Source: a virus
Length of the DNA stretch: 64,000 bases
Virus record (IMG/VR): IMGVR_UViG_3300032782_000010
Location: 1 to 64,000 of that record
Direction: 5' to 3' (one strand)
The position numbers and the translations under genes were made by a program. Positions 49,617-57,186 of this stretch are shown here, piece after piece; the stretch's first letter is position 1, and every line of letters starts with the position of its first letter. The notes under the pieces were generated by a model. That model worked only from the letters and a program-made list of their open reading frames with translations, had not been told where the DNA came from and made no database searches.

Positions 49617-49646
49617 TTCCAATGCTGTTAAAACTATAGCTAGAAT
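49617..49646 (+). promoter_or_regulatory. Candidate promoter for the plus-strand early genes
   Basis: TTCCAA (49617-49622) and TAGAAT (49641-49646) with an 18-bp spacer. The start would fall near 49653, only a few bases before the ATG at 49657, and no Shine-Dalgarno is present, so the first message may be leaderless. The -35 match is weak. Confidence 0.45.
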
Positions 49647-49656
49647 ACGTCTCGCC

Positions 49657-50040
49657 ATGGCGAAGACGACCAACGCGCTGGAAACGACGAGCTCGAGACC
49701 AGCCTCGTCACGCGCAAGCGACGCGCGCTCATATCGCGCAGGTGCGTTGGGAGTCAACTGGTGGAGAACGAAGAAGAGGTGCCACGACTGCCCGTTCAAC
49801 GACCACGGCGAGGGGCTGGCCCTCAGGAAGTCTCTCGCGCGAGGTCGCTGGAAGCAGATAGTCGACAACCTCCGAAGTGAAGGTCACTTTCCCTGCCACA
49901 ACACAGTAGAGTACGACGACGAGGGCGAAGCGATTCGCAAGAGTGGAGTCTTGTGCTCAGGCGCGATCGAGTGGCAGGTGAAGAACAACGGTCAGCCAGG
50001 GCAACTAGCGCGAATCATGGAAAGATTGGATAGCAGATGA
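49657..50040 (+). CDS. Cysteine-rich phage protein (DUF6283-like)
   Basis: 127 residues. CHDCPF near residue 42, FPCHNT near 80 and CSGA near 99 give the spaced cysteine and histidine pattern of DUF6283-type phage proteins. A metal site is likely. ATG lies at the head of the plus-strand early block and has no Shine-Dalgarno. ATGA joins it to the next gene. Confidence 0.72.
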   Translation: MAKTTNALETTSSRPASSRASDARSYRAGALGVNWWRTKKRCHDCPFNDHGEGLALRKSLARGRWKQIVDNLRSEGHFPCHNTVEYDDEGEAIRKSGVLCSGAIEWQVKNNGQPGQLARIMERLDSR

Positions 50041-50621
50041 GAGACTCGCAGCGAACTCGGGCTCAGAGCGCACACGACGCGACGCGCGTCGCGATAGCGA
50101 CGACTTCGTACTCGAAGTTCGAGAACCCGTTCGAGGCGTCGCAGACGTTTCTCGACCGCGTGACGCGCTCTCGCTGGTTCATCAACCGCTTCCGCGAGAA
50201 GGCGAGCCTCGGCTTCGTAATTAAACCGCTCGAGACGAATGCGAACGTCATCCGCCTGAGCTGGTCGTGGGAGTCTATCGCCATACGGCGAACGAGGTAC
50301 AAGACGTGTCTCTTCCCCGTACTCTTCATGCCCACGTGGGAGCTAGACGAGCTGACGATACTCCACGTCGTCGCTCACGCGCTGACGTCGAACGAGCACA
50401 CCAGGGAGTGGGCGAAGACGTTCTTGAGACTCACCGCCCACGTACTCGGACGCGAGAGCGCGACGACGCTGCGCGAGAACTTCAGGAGGCATCGCGTACG
50501 GTGGTACCCGAAGCGCACGCTCTCGAGCGACGAGCTCGCTCGGCTGAGAGCGAGGGCGAAGGCGGTGCTCGTTCCGTTTCGCGAGAGGCCGGAGATAGAG
50601 TACGGCGGAGGTGGCGCGTGA
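50037..50621 (+). CDS. SprT-like metallohydrolase relative, probably inactive
   Basis: 194 residues. ILHVVAHAL (about 107-115) and, fifteen residues on, HTREWAKTFLRL match the H..AH...H-x-x-(E/W)F arrangement of phage SprT-like putative metallohydrolases. But the usual HExxH reads HVVAH: the catalytic Glu is replaced by Val. Zinc binding may survive without hydrolysis. ATGA overlap upstream. Confidence 0.7.
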   Translation: MRDSQRTRAQSAHDATRVAIATTSYSKFENPFEASQTFLDRVTRSRWFINRFREKASLGFVIKPLETNANVIRLSWSWESIAIRRTRYKTCLFPVLFMPTWELDELTILHVVAHALTSNEHTREWAKTFLRLTAHVLGRESATTLRENFRRHRVRWYPKRTLSSDELARLRARAKAVLVPFRERPEIEYGGGGA

Positions 50622-50743
50622 TCGTAGATTGCGACGACGTAGATGAGCTCGAGGCGGCCGCCGACGCGTATGACGCGCTCGTCCGCGGAGACTTCTACGA
50701 GCGCCACGAGAAGGCGCTGGAAGATTTAAGAGAGAAAAAGTGA
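50618..50743 (+). CDS. Tiny acidic protein
   Basis: 41 residues, Asp/Glu-rich (DCDDVDELEAAADAYDALV), helical. GTG start with GGAGGTGG just upstream, and stop overlapping the SNF2 helicase start. Real by coupling on both sides. Acidic mini-proteins of phages often mimic DNA or bind host enzymes; not shown here. Confidence 0.55.
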   Translation: MIVDCDDVDELEAAADAYDALVRGDFYERHEKALEDLREKK

Positions 50744-52296
50744 TCGAGATAAACCAGTCCCGCTTCCGTTCGCCGCGCCCATTCAAGCACCAGCTCGAGG
50801 GCGTACGAGCGCTCGTTCGCCATAAGGCGTTCTTCCTTGGCGACGCTCCTCGCACGTGCAAGTCTCGCCAGGTCGTCGACGCGGCCTGCGTGCTCTTCGA
50901 CGCCGGCGAGATCGACCTGGTACTAGTGGTCTGCCCGGTCGCGGCTCGCATCGTCTGGGGCGACAAGAAGCTAGGTCAGGTGAGGCTCTACTCGTGGGTC
51001 AAGAACAGGGTCCACGAGTTTCACGCTCGCCCGAGAGACCTCTGGGAGGACGAGACGGACCAGTCGAAGAGCCTCTACGCCGACCAGAAAGATAGGCTGC
51101 AGTGGGTCGTGACGAACTACGACTTCATACGGAGCGAGAAGAACCTCAGACTGCTCGTCGAGCGTCTGGCGGCCTACCAGAGGCCGATGCTCGTACTCGA
51201 CGAGTCGAGCGCGATAGGGAATCAGGCGTCGCTCCAGTCGAAGGCGATCGCCTCCCTGAGGAAGCTCTGCTTGCGCGTCGTCATGCTAAACGGGACGCCC
51301 GGCGACCCGCCGAAGCTGTGGTCTCAGTTCAACATACTCGACGACGTCCTCTCGAGGCGCTACAAGACGTTCACGTCGTTTCGGTGGCGCTACGCGACGT
51401 GGGATAAGACTGGGACGATGCGTCCAGTGAAGGGCAAGAACGGTCAGAAGGGCGGCATGAAGCTCGTTCATACGCAGGTCGGCTGGAAGGACCTCGACAA
51501 GCTCTCGAGGATACTCTCGCCGTACTGCCTGCGCCGCGAACGCAAGGACTGCCCCGAGCTACGAAACATACCGATCTCTTACGACCTCAAGGAGGTGGCG
51601 CTCGACAGGGCGACGTGGAAGTGGTACCAGCAGCTGAAGCGCGAGGCGATAATCGAGCTCTCGAAGACGGAAGTCTACATGTCGACCAACGCCGGAGTCA
51701 GGCTCATGCGTCTAGCCCAGCTGACGAGCGGCCACCTCGGCGGGTTCGAGGACCCAGAGAACGCCGTACGAGACCTCTCGAGCGAGAAGCTCGAGTTCAC
51801 GCTCGAGCTCCTGTGCAACTCGACGGCTACGAACTTTATCGTCTGGTGCCGCTGGACGCGCGAGCGCGAGCGTCTCTCGAGACTGCTCGCCGCCGACGGC
51901 TTCGTCGTCTACCAGCTCTACGGCGGACAGAGGCGAGACGAGCGGCGCGAGGCCGAGATGATCTTCGCCGACGGCGGCGCTCACCTCGAGCAGGATGGCC
52001 GACGAAGGGTGATGGTCGCTCAGCCTGCTGCTGGTGGGATAGCGCTCGACATGAGTGCGGCGAGCGAGGTCTACCGTCTCTCGAACGACTACAGCTTGAA
52101 GACGCTCGAGCAGAGCGACGACCGGCCGCTCGGTCCGGCCCAGAAGGCCGACGTGGTACTGTACACGGACGTTCTAGCTACGGGCCCGGACGGGCAACGA
52201 ACGATAGACCATATAGTAGTCACCGCCCTGAGAGAGAAGAGGAGTCTAGCCCGGATGACGGTCTCTGAGTGGAGGAAGGAACTCGAGGATGAGTAG
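50740..52296 (+). CDS. SNF2-family (SF2) helicase/ATPase with altered P-loop
   Basis: 518 residues. Q-like start FKHQLEGV (about 16), motif I GDAPRTCKSRQVV (about 35-47), motif Ia-like CPVAARIVW, motif II LVLDESSAIGN (about 150), motif III VVMLNGTPGDPP (about 184), and C-terminal motifs FIVWCRWTRE, MVAQPAAGG and EQSDDRPLGP (motif VI). Usual P-loops read GxxRTGKS; here the central Gly of GKS is Cys (RTCKS), which may weaken ATP binding. It likely remodels protein-DNA complexes during replication or transcription. Confidence 0.85.
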   Translation: MIEINQSRFRSPRPFKHQLEGVRALVRHKAFFLGDAPRTCKSRQVVDAACVLFDAGEIDLVLVVCPVAARIVWGDKKLGQVRLYSWVKNRVHEFHARPRDLWEDETDQSKSLYADQKDRLQWVVTNYDFIRSEKNLRLLVERLAAYQRPMLVLDESSAIGNQASLQSKAIASLRKLCLRVVMLNGTPGDPPKLWSQFNILDDVLSRRYKTFTSFRWRYATWDKTGTMRPVKGKNGQKGGMKLVHTQVGWKDLDKLSRILSPYCLRRERKDCPELRNIPISYDLKEVALDRATWKWYQQLKREAIIELSKTEVYMSTNAGVRLMRLAQLTSGHLGGFEDPENAVRDLSSEKLEFTLELLCNSTATNFIVWCRWTRERERLSRLLAADGFVVYQLYGGQRRDERREAEMIFADGGAHLEQDGRRRVMVAQPAAGGIALDMSAASEVYRLSNDYSLKTLEQSDDRPLGPAQKADVVLYTDVLATGPDGQRTIDHIVVTALREKRSLARMTVSEWRKELEDE

Positions 52297-52498
52297 AGAG
52301 AAGAAGATACGCTGCGTCTGCGGGATGCGAATCACGACGTGGCAGCAGCCGTTTCACGAGAGGAGCACGTGGCACAGGAACTGGGAGCTCATCCGGCGCT
52401 GCGTCGAGGCCGGCATGAACAACGCCCAGATCGCTGGCGCCATCGGGGCGTCGAGCGCGTACGTCAGCACCAGGCTGCGCCAGATGAACAAGAAGTAG
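52289..52498 (+). CDS. Small zinc-and-HTH DNA-binding protein
   Basis: 69 residues. CVCGMRI near residue 9 with histidines at FHERSTWHRNW (about 22-32) may form a zinc finger. Residues 35-67 form a helix-turn-helix (VEAGMNNAQIAGAIGASSAYV). ATG overlaps the helicase end. A likely regulator of early genes. Confidence 0.68.
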   Translation: MSREKKIRCVCGMRITTWQQPFHERSTWHRNWELIRRCVEAGMNNAQIAGAIGASSAYVSTRLRQMNKK

Positions 52499-52507
52499 GA
52501 GCTAACG

Positions 52508-53065
52508 ATGACGAAGAGAGAGAAGAAGGACCTGAAGAGAAAGCTGCCGAAGTTTCGTCAGGAAGAGGGCTGGCAGCGCGAGATCGACGACGCGAAGCGC
52601 GCGATACTCGGGCTGAAGAAGAGCCAGAGCGTCGACGACGCGAACGTCGCGAACGCGAACGTCGCGAGGCTCTCCAGAAAGGTCGTCTCGTCGATGGTCG
52701 CGAAGAAGGACCTCGAGCGGGAGCTTCACATCGTCAATACCGACCTCGAGGCGCTCAACCAGATCATGGCGAGCATACTCGATGGCGCGGAGCAGGAGAG
52801 CGTGAAGCTCTCTAGCGGCGTCACGATCTACCTGAAGCGCACCGTCTATCCTACGATCGTCGACAAGTCGAGGTTCTTCGCGTACCTCAAGCGCTCGCTC
52901 TCGAAGGAGGAGCTCTTCGGTATGCTCAGCGTCCACCCCTCGACGTTCAAGAGCTTCGTGACGGAGCTGCTCGAGAACGGGCACGACGACCCGCCGGGGA
53001 CTAAGGTCTTCACCAAGGTCTCGGCAGGCTGTCTCGGCATAGGCAAGCTCATAGGAGGTGAGTGA
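52508..53065 (+). CDS. Coiled-coil early phage protein
   Basis: 185 residues. Residues 1-90 are a long charged helix pair; the C-terminal part (YLKRTVYPTIVDKSRFFAYL, TFKSFVTELLENGHD) is a compact domain seen in several phage early proteins of unknown function that follow helicases. TGATG joins it to the next gene. Confidence 0.65.
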   Translation: MTKREKKDLKRKLPKFRQEEGWQREIDDAKRAILGLKKSQSVDDANVANANVARLSRKVVSSMVAKKDLERELHIVNTDLEALNQIMASILDGAEQESVKLSSGVTIYLKRTVYPTIVDKSRFFAYLKRSLSKEELFGMLSVHPSTFKSFVTELLENGHDDPPGTKVFTKVSAGCLGIGKLIGGE

Positions 53066-53547
53066 TGGCAGGATGGTGGCGCGAGCTGAGGAACTACTGG
53101 AGAGCCAGGCCGGTGCCAGACGACGGGTGCTACTGCGGCGCGTGCAGCGAAGCGAGGATCGTCGCTAAGCTGAATCTCGTCTTGACGGTCATCTACCAAG
53201 GTCACGCGGCGGTAGATAAAATCGCGTGCGCTATTACGAACATCCAGAACGCGATCGGGGCGTTCAGAAAGGAGGTGCTAGATAAGATGTCAGAACAAGG
53301 AGACGCGATTCAGCAGGAGCTAACTACTCTCGAGCAGAAGGTGGCGGCGGCGAAGGCGTCGTCCGACAAGATCGTCGCGGACGTGGAGGCGCTCATCGCG
53401 AAGGTCAACGCCGGCGGCGGAGTCACGGCCGACGAGCTGAGCGCGATCATCGGTCACGCTCAGGCGATCGGGGGCGTAGTCGACACGATCGCGACGCAGG
53501 AGACGGCGGCGGACGCTACGGCGAACCCGCCTACGCCGGGTCAGTAG
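53065..53547 (+). CDS. Coiled-coil protein with N-terminal cysteine cluster
   Basis: 160 residues. CYCGAC near residue 23 and a long Ala/Lys/Glu heptad helix (residues 60-125, for example LTTLEQKVAAAKASSDKIVA). AGGAGGTGAG precedes the ATG. Composition resembles a structural or host-interaction protein; function not assignable. Confidence 0.6.
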   Translation: MAGWWRELRNYWRARPVPDDGCYCGACSEARIVAKLNLVLTVIYQGHAAVDKIACAITNIQNAIGAFRKEVLDKMSEQGDAIQQELTTLEQKVAAAKASSDKIVADVEALIAKVNAGGGVTADELSAIIGHAQAIGGVVDTIATQETAADATANPPTPGQ

Positions 53548-53562
53548 ATGTAGAATCACCGA

Positions 53563-53582
53563 GGGGCGGCGGCGACCGCCCC
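53563..53582 (+). repeat. GC-rich hairpin just before a Shine-Dalgarno
   Basis: GGGGCGG pairs 7 of 7 with CCGCCCC around CGGCGA, followed by an A-run and AAGGAG before the GTG at 53606. It is another of the hairpins in spaced junctions. Confidence 0.5.
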
Positions 53583-53605
53583 GAGAAAAAAAAGGAGAGA
53601 CCGTC

Positions 53606-53878
53606 GTGTCCAACAAGAAGACGAAGAGAAAGAAGGTCGGGAAGGGCAAGAAGAAGGTTCGCAGGCCGAAGCGCCGCTCTATCGCTAAGGACCTTAACGA
53701 GACGAAGAACACCGTGATAATGGAGCCGCCGAAGGGCGACGAGCTCGTCGAAGAGCTGAGCCAAGAAGCTGGCGAAGAGCCGGCAGAGGAGACGTCCGAC
53801 GAGGAAACTTTCGTTGACTCCGACGACGAAGACTTGAGAAAGCTCGCCGGAGACCGTCCTCCAGAGAGCGAGCTCTGA
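53606..53878 (+). CDS. Basic-acidic bipartite protein
   Basis: 90 residues. Residues 1-30 are Lys/Arg-rich (KKTKRKKVGKGKKKVRRPKR), residues 40-90 are strongly acidic. Such a split charge suggests a nucleic-acid-associated, disordered protein. GTG start with AAGGAG upstream. No family recognised. Confidence 0.6.
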   Translation: MSNKKTKRKKVGKGKKKVRRPKRRSIAKDLNETKNTVIMEPPKGDELVEELSQEAGEEPAEETSDEETFVDSDDEDLRKLAGDRPPESEL

Positions 53879-53883
53879 GCGCC

Positions 53884-54129
53884 ATGTCGCTCGTAGAGAA
53901 CAAGACGTTCCAGTCGATGCTCGAGGAGCTCGCCGCCGAGGGCGCGTGTCGCGTCGTCGACAGGCGCGACGCTTCGACGCGGTCGCGACTCCACGCTCAT
54001 AACTGCTCGGTGTGCGGCCTGCTCAGGACGTGCTCTCAGGAGCCGTGCGAGTTTCGCGGGCGCGAGGGGCAAGACAACTCCGCAGGGTGGACGTGCTACG
54101 CCTGCGACGACGCGAGCGCGCTCACGTGA
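53884..54129 (+). CDS. Small zinc-finger-like protein
   Basis: 81 residues. CSVC (41-44), CSQEPC (50-55) and CYAC (71-74) give a six-cysteine metal site with His at 37 and 39. Stop overlaps the next gene (GTGA). Function unknown. Confidence 0.58.
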   Translation: MSLVENKTFQSMLEELAAEGACRVVDRRDASTRSRLHAHNCSVCGLLRTCSQEPCEFRGREGQDNSAGWTCYACDDASALT

Positions 54130-54236
54130 GTCGCTCGAGCGCGACGACCAGCTGGCGAGATACGGCGAGCGCGCTCCTCGTCGTCGCCGGCATAGTCCTG
54201 GTCTCGTTCCTGATATTCATATTCTCACCCAGGTGA
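54126..54236 (+). CDS. 36-residue single-span membrane protein
   Basis: One hydrophobic segment (SALLVVAGIVLVSFLIFIF) with a charged start and RSS/PR ends. GTG start in GTGA overlap. It is too short to carry a catalytic domain, typical of phage regulators of membrane proteins. Confidence 0.55.
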   Translation: MSRSSATTSWRDTASALLVVAGIVLVSFLIFIFSPR

Positions 54237-54292
54237 GTCAACAAGGCAATCGCGCGCCGGGAAGCGCGACGCAAGAAGAAGAGGGAGAACCA

Positions 54293-55342
54293 ATGAGTAA
54301 AGAACCACCAAGAAAGCCAGTCCAGCAGCAGCAGCGTCCGGCGCAACGTCCGGCTCCTGCTCAGCAGCAGCGTCCGGCGCAGACCCAGAGCAGGCCGGCG
54401 GGCGCAGTCGTCAAGCACGAGCCTCAGGCCCAGCAGGTACAGAAGTACAAGCTCCCAGACTATCTCAGGCCGAAGGGCGGAGTCATAATGGGCGGCGAGG
54501 AGGTCTCGAGTCGCGACATCGTCCAGCCGCGGATAACGATCTGCCAGTCGAACTCTCCGCAGAGGAAGCAGAGCAGCGACAAGTACATCGACGGGCTGCA
54601 GGAGGCCGACTACTTCAACACGCTAGGCTTTCGCTACGGACCTACGCTGCTCGTCGTCCCCGTCTTCTTCTTCACGAGCAACATCAGGTTCATGGACTAC
54701 GAGGAGGGCGGCGGCATACTCTGTCAGGCTCAGGACGGCAAGAACGGGTTCGGCGACCCGGGCGGCGAGTGCATGCGCTGCTCGATCGGGCCGATACTCG
54801 GGTGGAGCGACGACGGTAAGGGAAAGCGTCGGCCGCCGGAGTGCACGGAGTTCAAGAACTACGCCTGCATCGTCGTCCCGCGCGACCGCATGCCGTCGAC
54901 CGAGGACGTCGCCGTCTTCTCGATGAAGACGACCGGCATCGCCCAGTCGAAGCAGTGGACGTCGAAGCTGCTCACTGCGAAGATGCACTACTGGTCTCGC
55001 ATCTGGGAGCTGTCGACCGTCGAGAAGACGAACGAGAAGGACCAGTCGTGGTTCTCGCCCGTGGTAAAGCTCTACGACGGCGAGCGCGTGCCGGCGTCGA
55101 TCGCCGACAAGAGCATCCCGCCGTACTTCGTGAACGAAGAGATGCATCGGATCGGCCACGAGTCGTATCAGGCCGTGATGGACCTGCGCAAGCAGGGCAA
55201 GCTCAAGGTCGACGTCAGCGACCTCGCCGAGGAGCAGGTGCGCGAGCCGGGCGCCGACGAGCACATCGACGGAGAAGTCGTCGACGCCGAGACGTTCGAC
55301 CCCGAGCAGATCGAGGAGAACGAACGGAGGCGTGGCCGGTAG
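54293..55342 (+). CDS. Large phage-conserved early protein with Gln/Pro-rich head (ssDNA-binding candidate)
   Basis: 349 residues. Gln/Pro/Arg-rich first 45 residues, then a compact body (LPDYLRPKGGVIMGGEEVSS, DIVQPRITICQSNSPQRK, FNTLGFRYGPTLLVVPVFF, ILCQAQDG and CMRCSIG...C). The body matches in style a family of phage proteins near replication genes sometimes suspected to bind ssDNA; cysteines suggest a zinc site. C-terminus is acidic. ATG 54293 has AGGGAGAACC; GTG 54233 would extend by 20 residues. Confidence 0.6.
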   Translation: MSKEPPRKPVQQQQRPAQRPAPAQQQRPAQTQSRPAGAVVKHEPQAQQVQKYKLPDYLRPKGGVIMGGEEVSSRDIVQPRITICQSNSPQRKQSSDKYIDGLQEADYFNTLGFRYGPTLLVVPVFFFTSNIRFMDYEEGGGILCQAQDGKNGFGDPGGECMRCSIGPILGWSDDGKGKRRPPECTEFKNYACIVVPRDRMPSTEDVAVFSMKTTGIAQSKQWTSKLLTAKMHYWSRIWELSTVEKTNEKDQSWFSPVVKLYDGERVPASIADKSIPPYFVNEEMHRIGHESYQAVMDLRKQGKLKVDVSDLAEEQVREPGADEHIDGEVVDAETFDPEQIEENERRRGR

Positions 55343-55352
55343 GCTAGAAGAA

Positions 55353-55449
55353 GGCGAGCGAAGTCGCTCGCCTGGGACGTCGAAGAGGAGTCTTCTCGTC
55401 AGGAAGCGAACAGGCCGAGCGCTCTCTCTCGGCCATCTTCTTCGACGTC
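55353..55449 (+). other. Multi-hairpin intergenic region
   Basis: GGCGAGCG/CGCTCGCC (55353-55360 with 55365-55372), an 11-bp long-range pair GACGTCGAAGA/TCTTCGACGTC (55376-55386 with 55439-55449) and inside it GGCCGAG/CTCGGCC (55413-55419 with 55428-55434). The order resembles a structured RNA with a closing stem and an internal hairpin. Not a hammerhead. Function unknown. Confidence 0.5.
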
Positions 55450-55466
55450 GCAGAGGAGCGACTTAT

Positions 55467-55658
55467 ATGAGGGTGACGTTCGAGATAACGAGCAAGGAGA
55501 TCGAGGGGCTCCTCTTGGGATACGTCCTAGAGAAGCTAGGTCCTGGCGCGAAGATAGAGAAGAGTGACCTGAAGATTCTTGTCCGCTCAAAGCAGAACTA
55601 TCGAAATAACGAGTGGGAGAAGGGCGAGCTTAGCGTGAAGTTCGACGGTGACGTATGA
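55467..55658 (+). CDS. Small hypothetical protein
   Basis: 63 residues (MRVTFEITSKEIEGLLLGYV), alpha/beta. GAGGAG precedes the ATG, while the earlier open part runs through the hairpins and is not coding. ATGA joins it to the next gene. Confidence 0.6.
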   Translation: MRVTFEITSKEIEGLLLGYVLEKLGPGAKIEKSDLKILVRSKQNYRNNEWEKGELSVKFDGDV

Positions 55659-55840
55659 CGTTCGAGATGCTGCAGCAGGTACTCATGACCCATAAGCTGC
55701 TTCACGAGTTCTCAGTCGTAGGAGCGGGGCCGCAGACGAAGCTCGTCGGCGTCAAGTGCTCGTGCGGAGCGCCTTTTCTTCGCGACGAGCAGTGGGCGAG
55801 ACACGTAGCAGAGATCATAGTGATGGAGGGCAGCGAGTGA
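55655..55840 (+). CDS. Small hypothetical protein with CxCG motif
   Basis: 61 residues. CSCGAPF near residue 35 and a following WARHVAE give the look of the small C-x-C-G...H phage proteins. ATGA and GTGA overlaps on both sides. Function unknown. Confidence 0.6.
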   Translation: MTFEMLQQVLMTHKLLHEFSVVGAGPQTKLVGVKCSCGAPFLRDEQWARHVAEIIVMEGSE

Positions 55841-56109
55841 GCGTTAACCTGGGAGAGCTCGAGAAGTTGCTCGAGAACGCCGAGAAGCAGAAGAAGACGA
55901 TCTACTTCGTCAACGACCAGACGTTCAAAGAGATAATGATACTGACGCAGCTACGGATAATCGAGCTGCTGGAGAAGCTAGTCGATGGAAAACACGATAC
56001 AGTGCCCGAAGTGCAAGGCGAAGATACAGCTCACCGAGGCGGTGGTAGCCCAGGTGAGAGAGGAGCTGGAGCAGCAGCACGCCGAGGCCCTCGTCAGGGC
56101 CAGGGCTGA
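55837..56109 (+). CDS. Small helical protein overlapping the DUF2130 gene
   Basis: 90 residues. Residues 1-50 form charged helices (LEKLLENAEKQKKTIYF, EIMILTQLRIIELLEKL). The remaining part overlaps the next gene by about 125 bases and is low-complexity, so the true functional part may be only the first 50 residues. Confidence 0.5.
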   Translation: MSVNLGELEKLLENAEKQKKTIYFVNDQTFKEIMILTQLRIIELLEKLVDGKHDTVPEVQGEDTAHRGGGSPGERGAGAAARRGPRQGQG

Positions 56110-57169
56110 GGTCGAGGCGTCGGCTAGCCAGAAGTACGCGCGAGAGCTCGCGCGCGTCAACAGAGAGGCTAGCGTCGCCAGCCAGGAGGCCGTACGGCTG
56201 GCTAACGACCGCGTCGCGCAGGCAGAGGCCGAGAAGCTGGAGCTCAACGCCAAGCTGGGCGCTGCGCAGCGCGACCAGGCCGAGGCTCTCAGGATGAAGC
56301 GCGAGCTCGAAGACTCTAAGCGCGAGCTCGACCTGACGATCGAGCGCCGGGTCGCCGAGGAGAAGACTAGCATCCAGACGGCTGCGCGTCGCGAGGCGGA
56401 GAAGGACTTACGGCTCGACCTCTCAGAGCGCGACCTGCTAATCTCGTCGCTCAACGACCGCATCGCGGACCTCCAGCAGAAGGTCACTCAGGGCTCGCAG
56501 CAGCTTCAGGGCGAGGTGCTCGAGCTCGACGTCGAGGCGACGCTACGCGCGGAGTTCCCGCTCGACGAAACGACTCCGGTGCCTAAGGGCGTTCACGGCG
56601 GGGACATCGTTCACCACGTTCACAACCAGAGCCGCGTACGTTGCGGCGCGATCCTCCTCGAGGTCAAGCGGACGAAGAACTTCGGCGGCGACTGGCTGGT
56701 TAAGCTCAGGAACGACACGCGCGAGGCGAAGGCCGACGTCTCGCTGCTTATAACGCAGGTTCTCCCCGAGGGCGTCGAGACGTTCGGTCTCGTCGAGAAC
56801 GTCTGGGTCGCTTCGCCTAAGTACCTCGTCCCACTCGTCGCGTGCCTGCGACGTACGTTAATCGAGCTGCGCGCGGCGCGCGCGGCGGCCGACGGTCAGG
56901 CGGACAAGGCGATGCTCGTCTACAACTACCTCACGGGGGCGGGGTTCCGGCACCGGGTCGAGGCGCTCGTCGAGCGCTACGGCGAGCTCCGCGACGACCT
57001 CGAGCGCGAGCAGAAGATGATGGTGAAGCAGTGGGCGAAACGCGCCGAGACTCTTCGCCAGGTGATGGATACCACGGTGGGTCTCTACGGAGACCTGCAG
57101 GGGATAGCCGGAAAGTCCCTCGCGGACGCGCCGAGCCTCGAGCTCCCGGCGCTTCCAGAGATTCGGTAA
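55985..57169 (+). CDS. DUF2130 protein (zinc ribbon, coiled coil, PD-(D/E)XK nuclease-like domain)
   Basis: 394 residues. CPKCKAKI (8-15) is a one-knuckle zinc ribbon, followed by a long coiled coil (about 20-165). From about 170 the DUF2130 core has GEVLELDVEATL, GGDIVHHVH and AILLEVKRTKNFGGDW, which gives the Glu/Asp...EVK catalytic pattern of PD-(D/E)XK nucleases. Such proteins are known from bacteria but their targets are not. In a phage it may degrade host or rival DNA or act in recombination. The start lies inside the preceding gene. Confidence 0.78.
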   Translation: MENTIQCPKCKAKIQLTEAVVAQVREELEQQHAEALVRARAEVEASASQKYARELARVNREASVASQEAVRLANDRVAQAEAEKLELNAKLGAAQRDQAEALRMKRELEDSKRELDLTIERRVAEEKTSIQTAARREAEKDLRLDLSERDLLISSLNDRIADLQQKVTQGSQQLQGEVLELDVEATLRAEFPLDETTPVPKGVHGGDIVHHVHNQSRVRCGAILLEVKRTKNFGGDWLVKLRNDTREAKADVSLLITQVLPEGVETFGLVENVWVASPKYLVPLVACLRRTLIELRAARAAADGQADKAMLVYNYLTGAGFRHRVEALVERYGELRDDLEREQKMMVKQWAKRAETLRQVMDTTVGLYGDLQGIAGKSLADAPSLELPALPEIR

Positions 57170-57186
57170 AAGGAGAAAAAAACGAC

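Noticed and set aside
55376-55449. Hammerhead on the minus strand at 55390-55410 (CTGACGA present)
   Set aside because: After the stem II-like GAAGA/TCTTC the required GAA reads GAC, so the core is broken.
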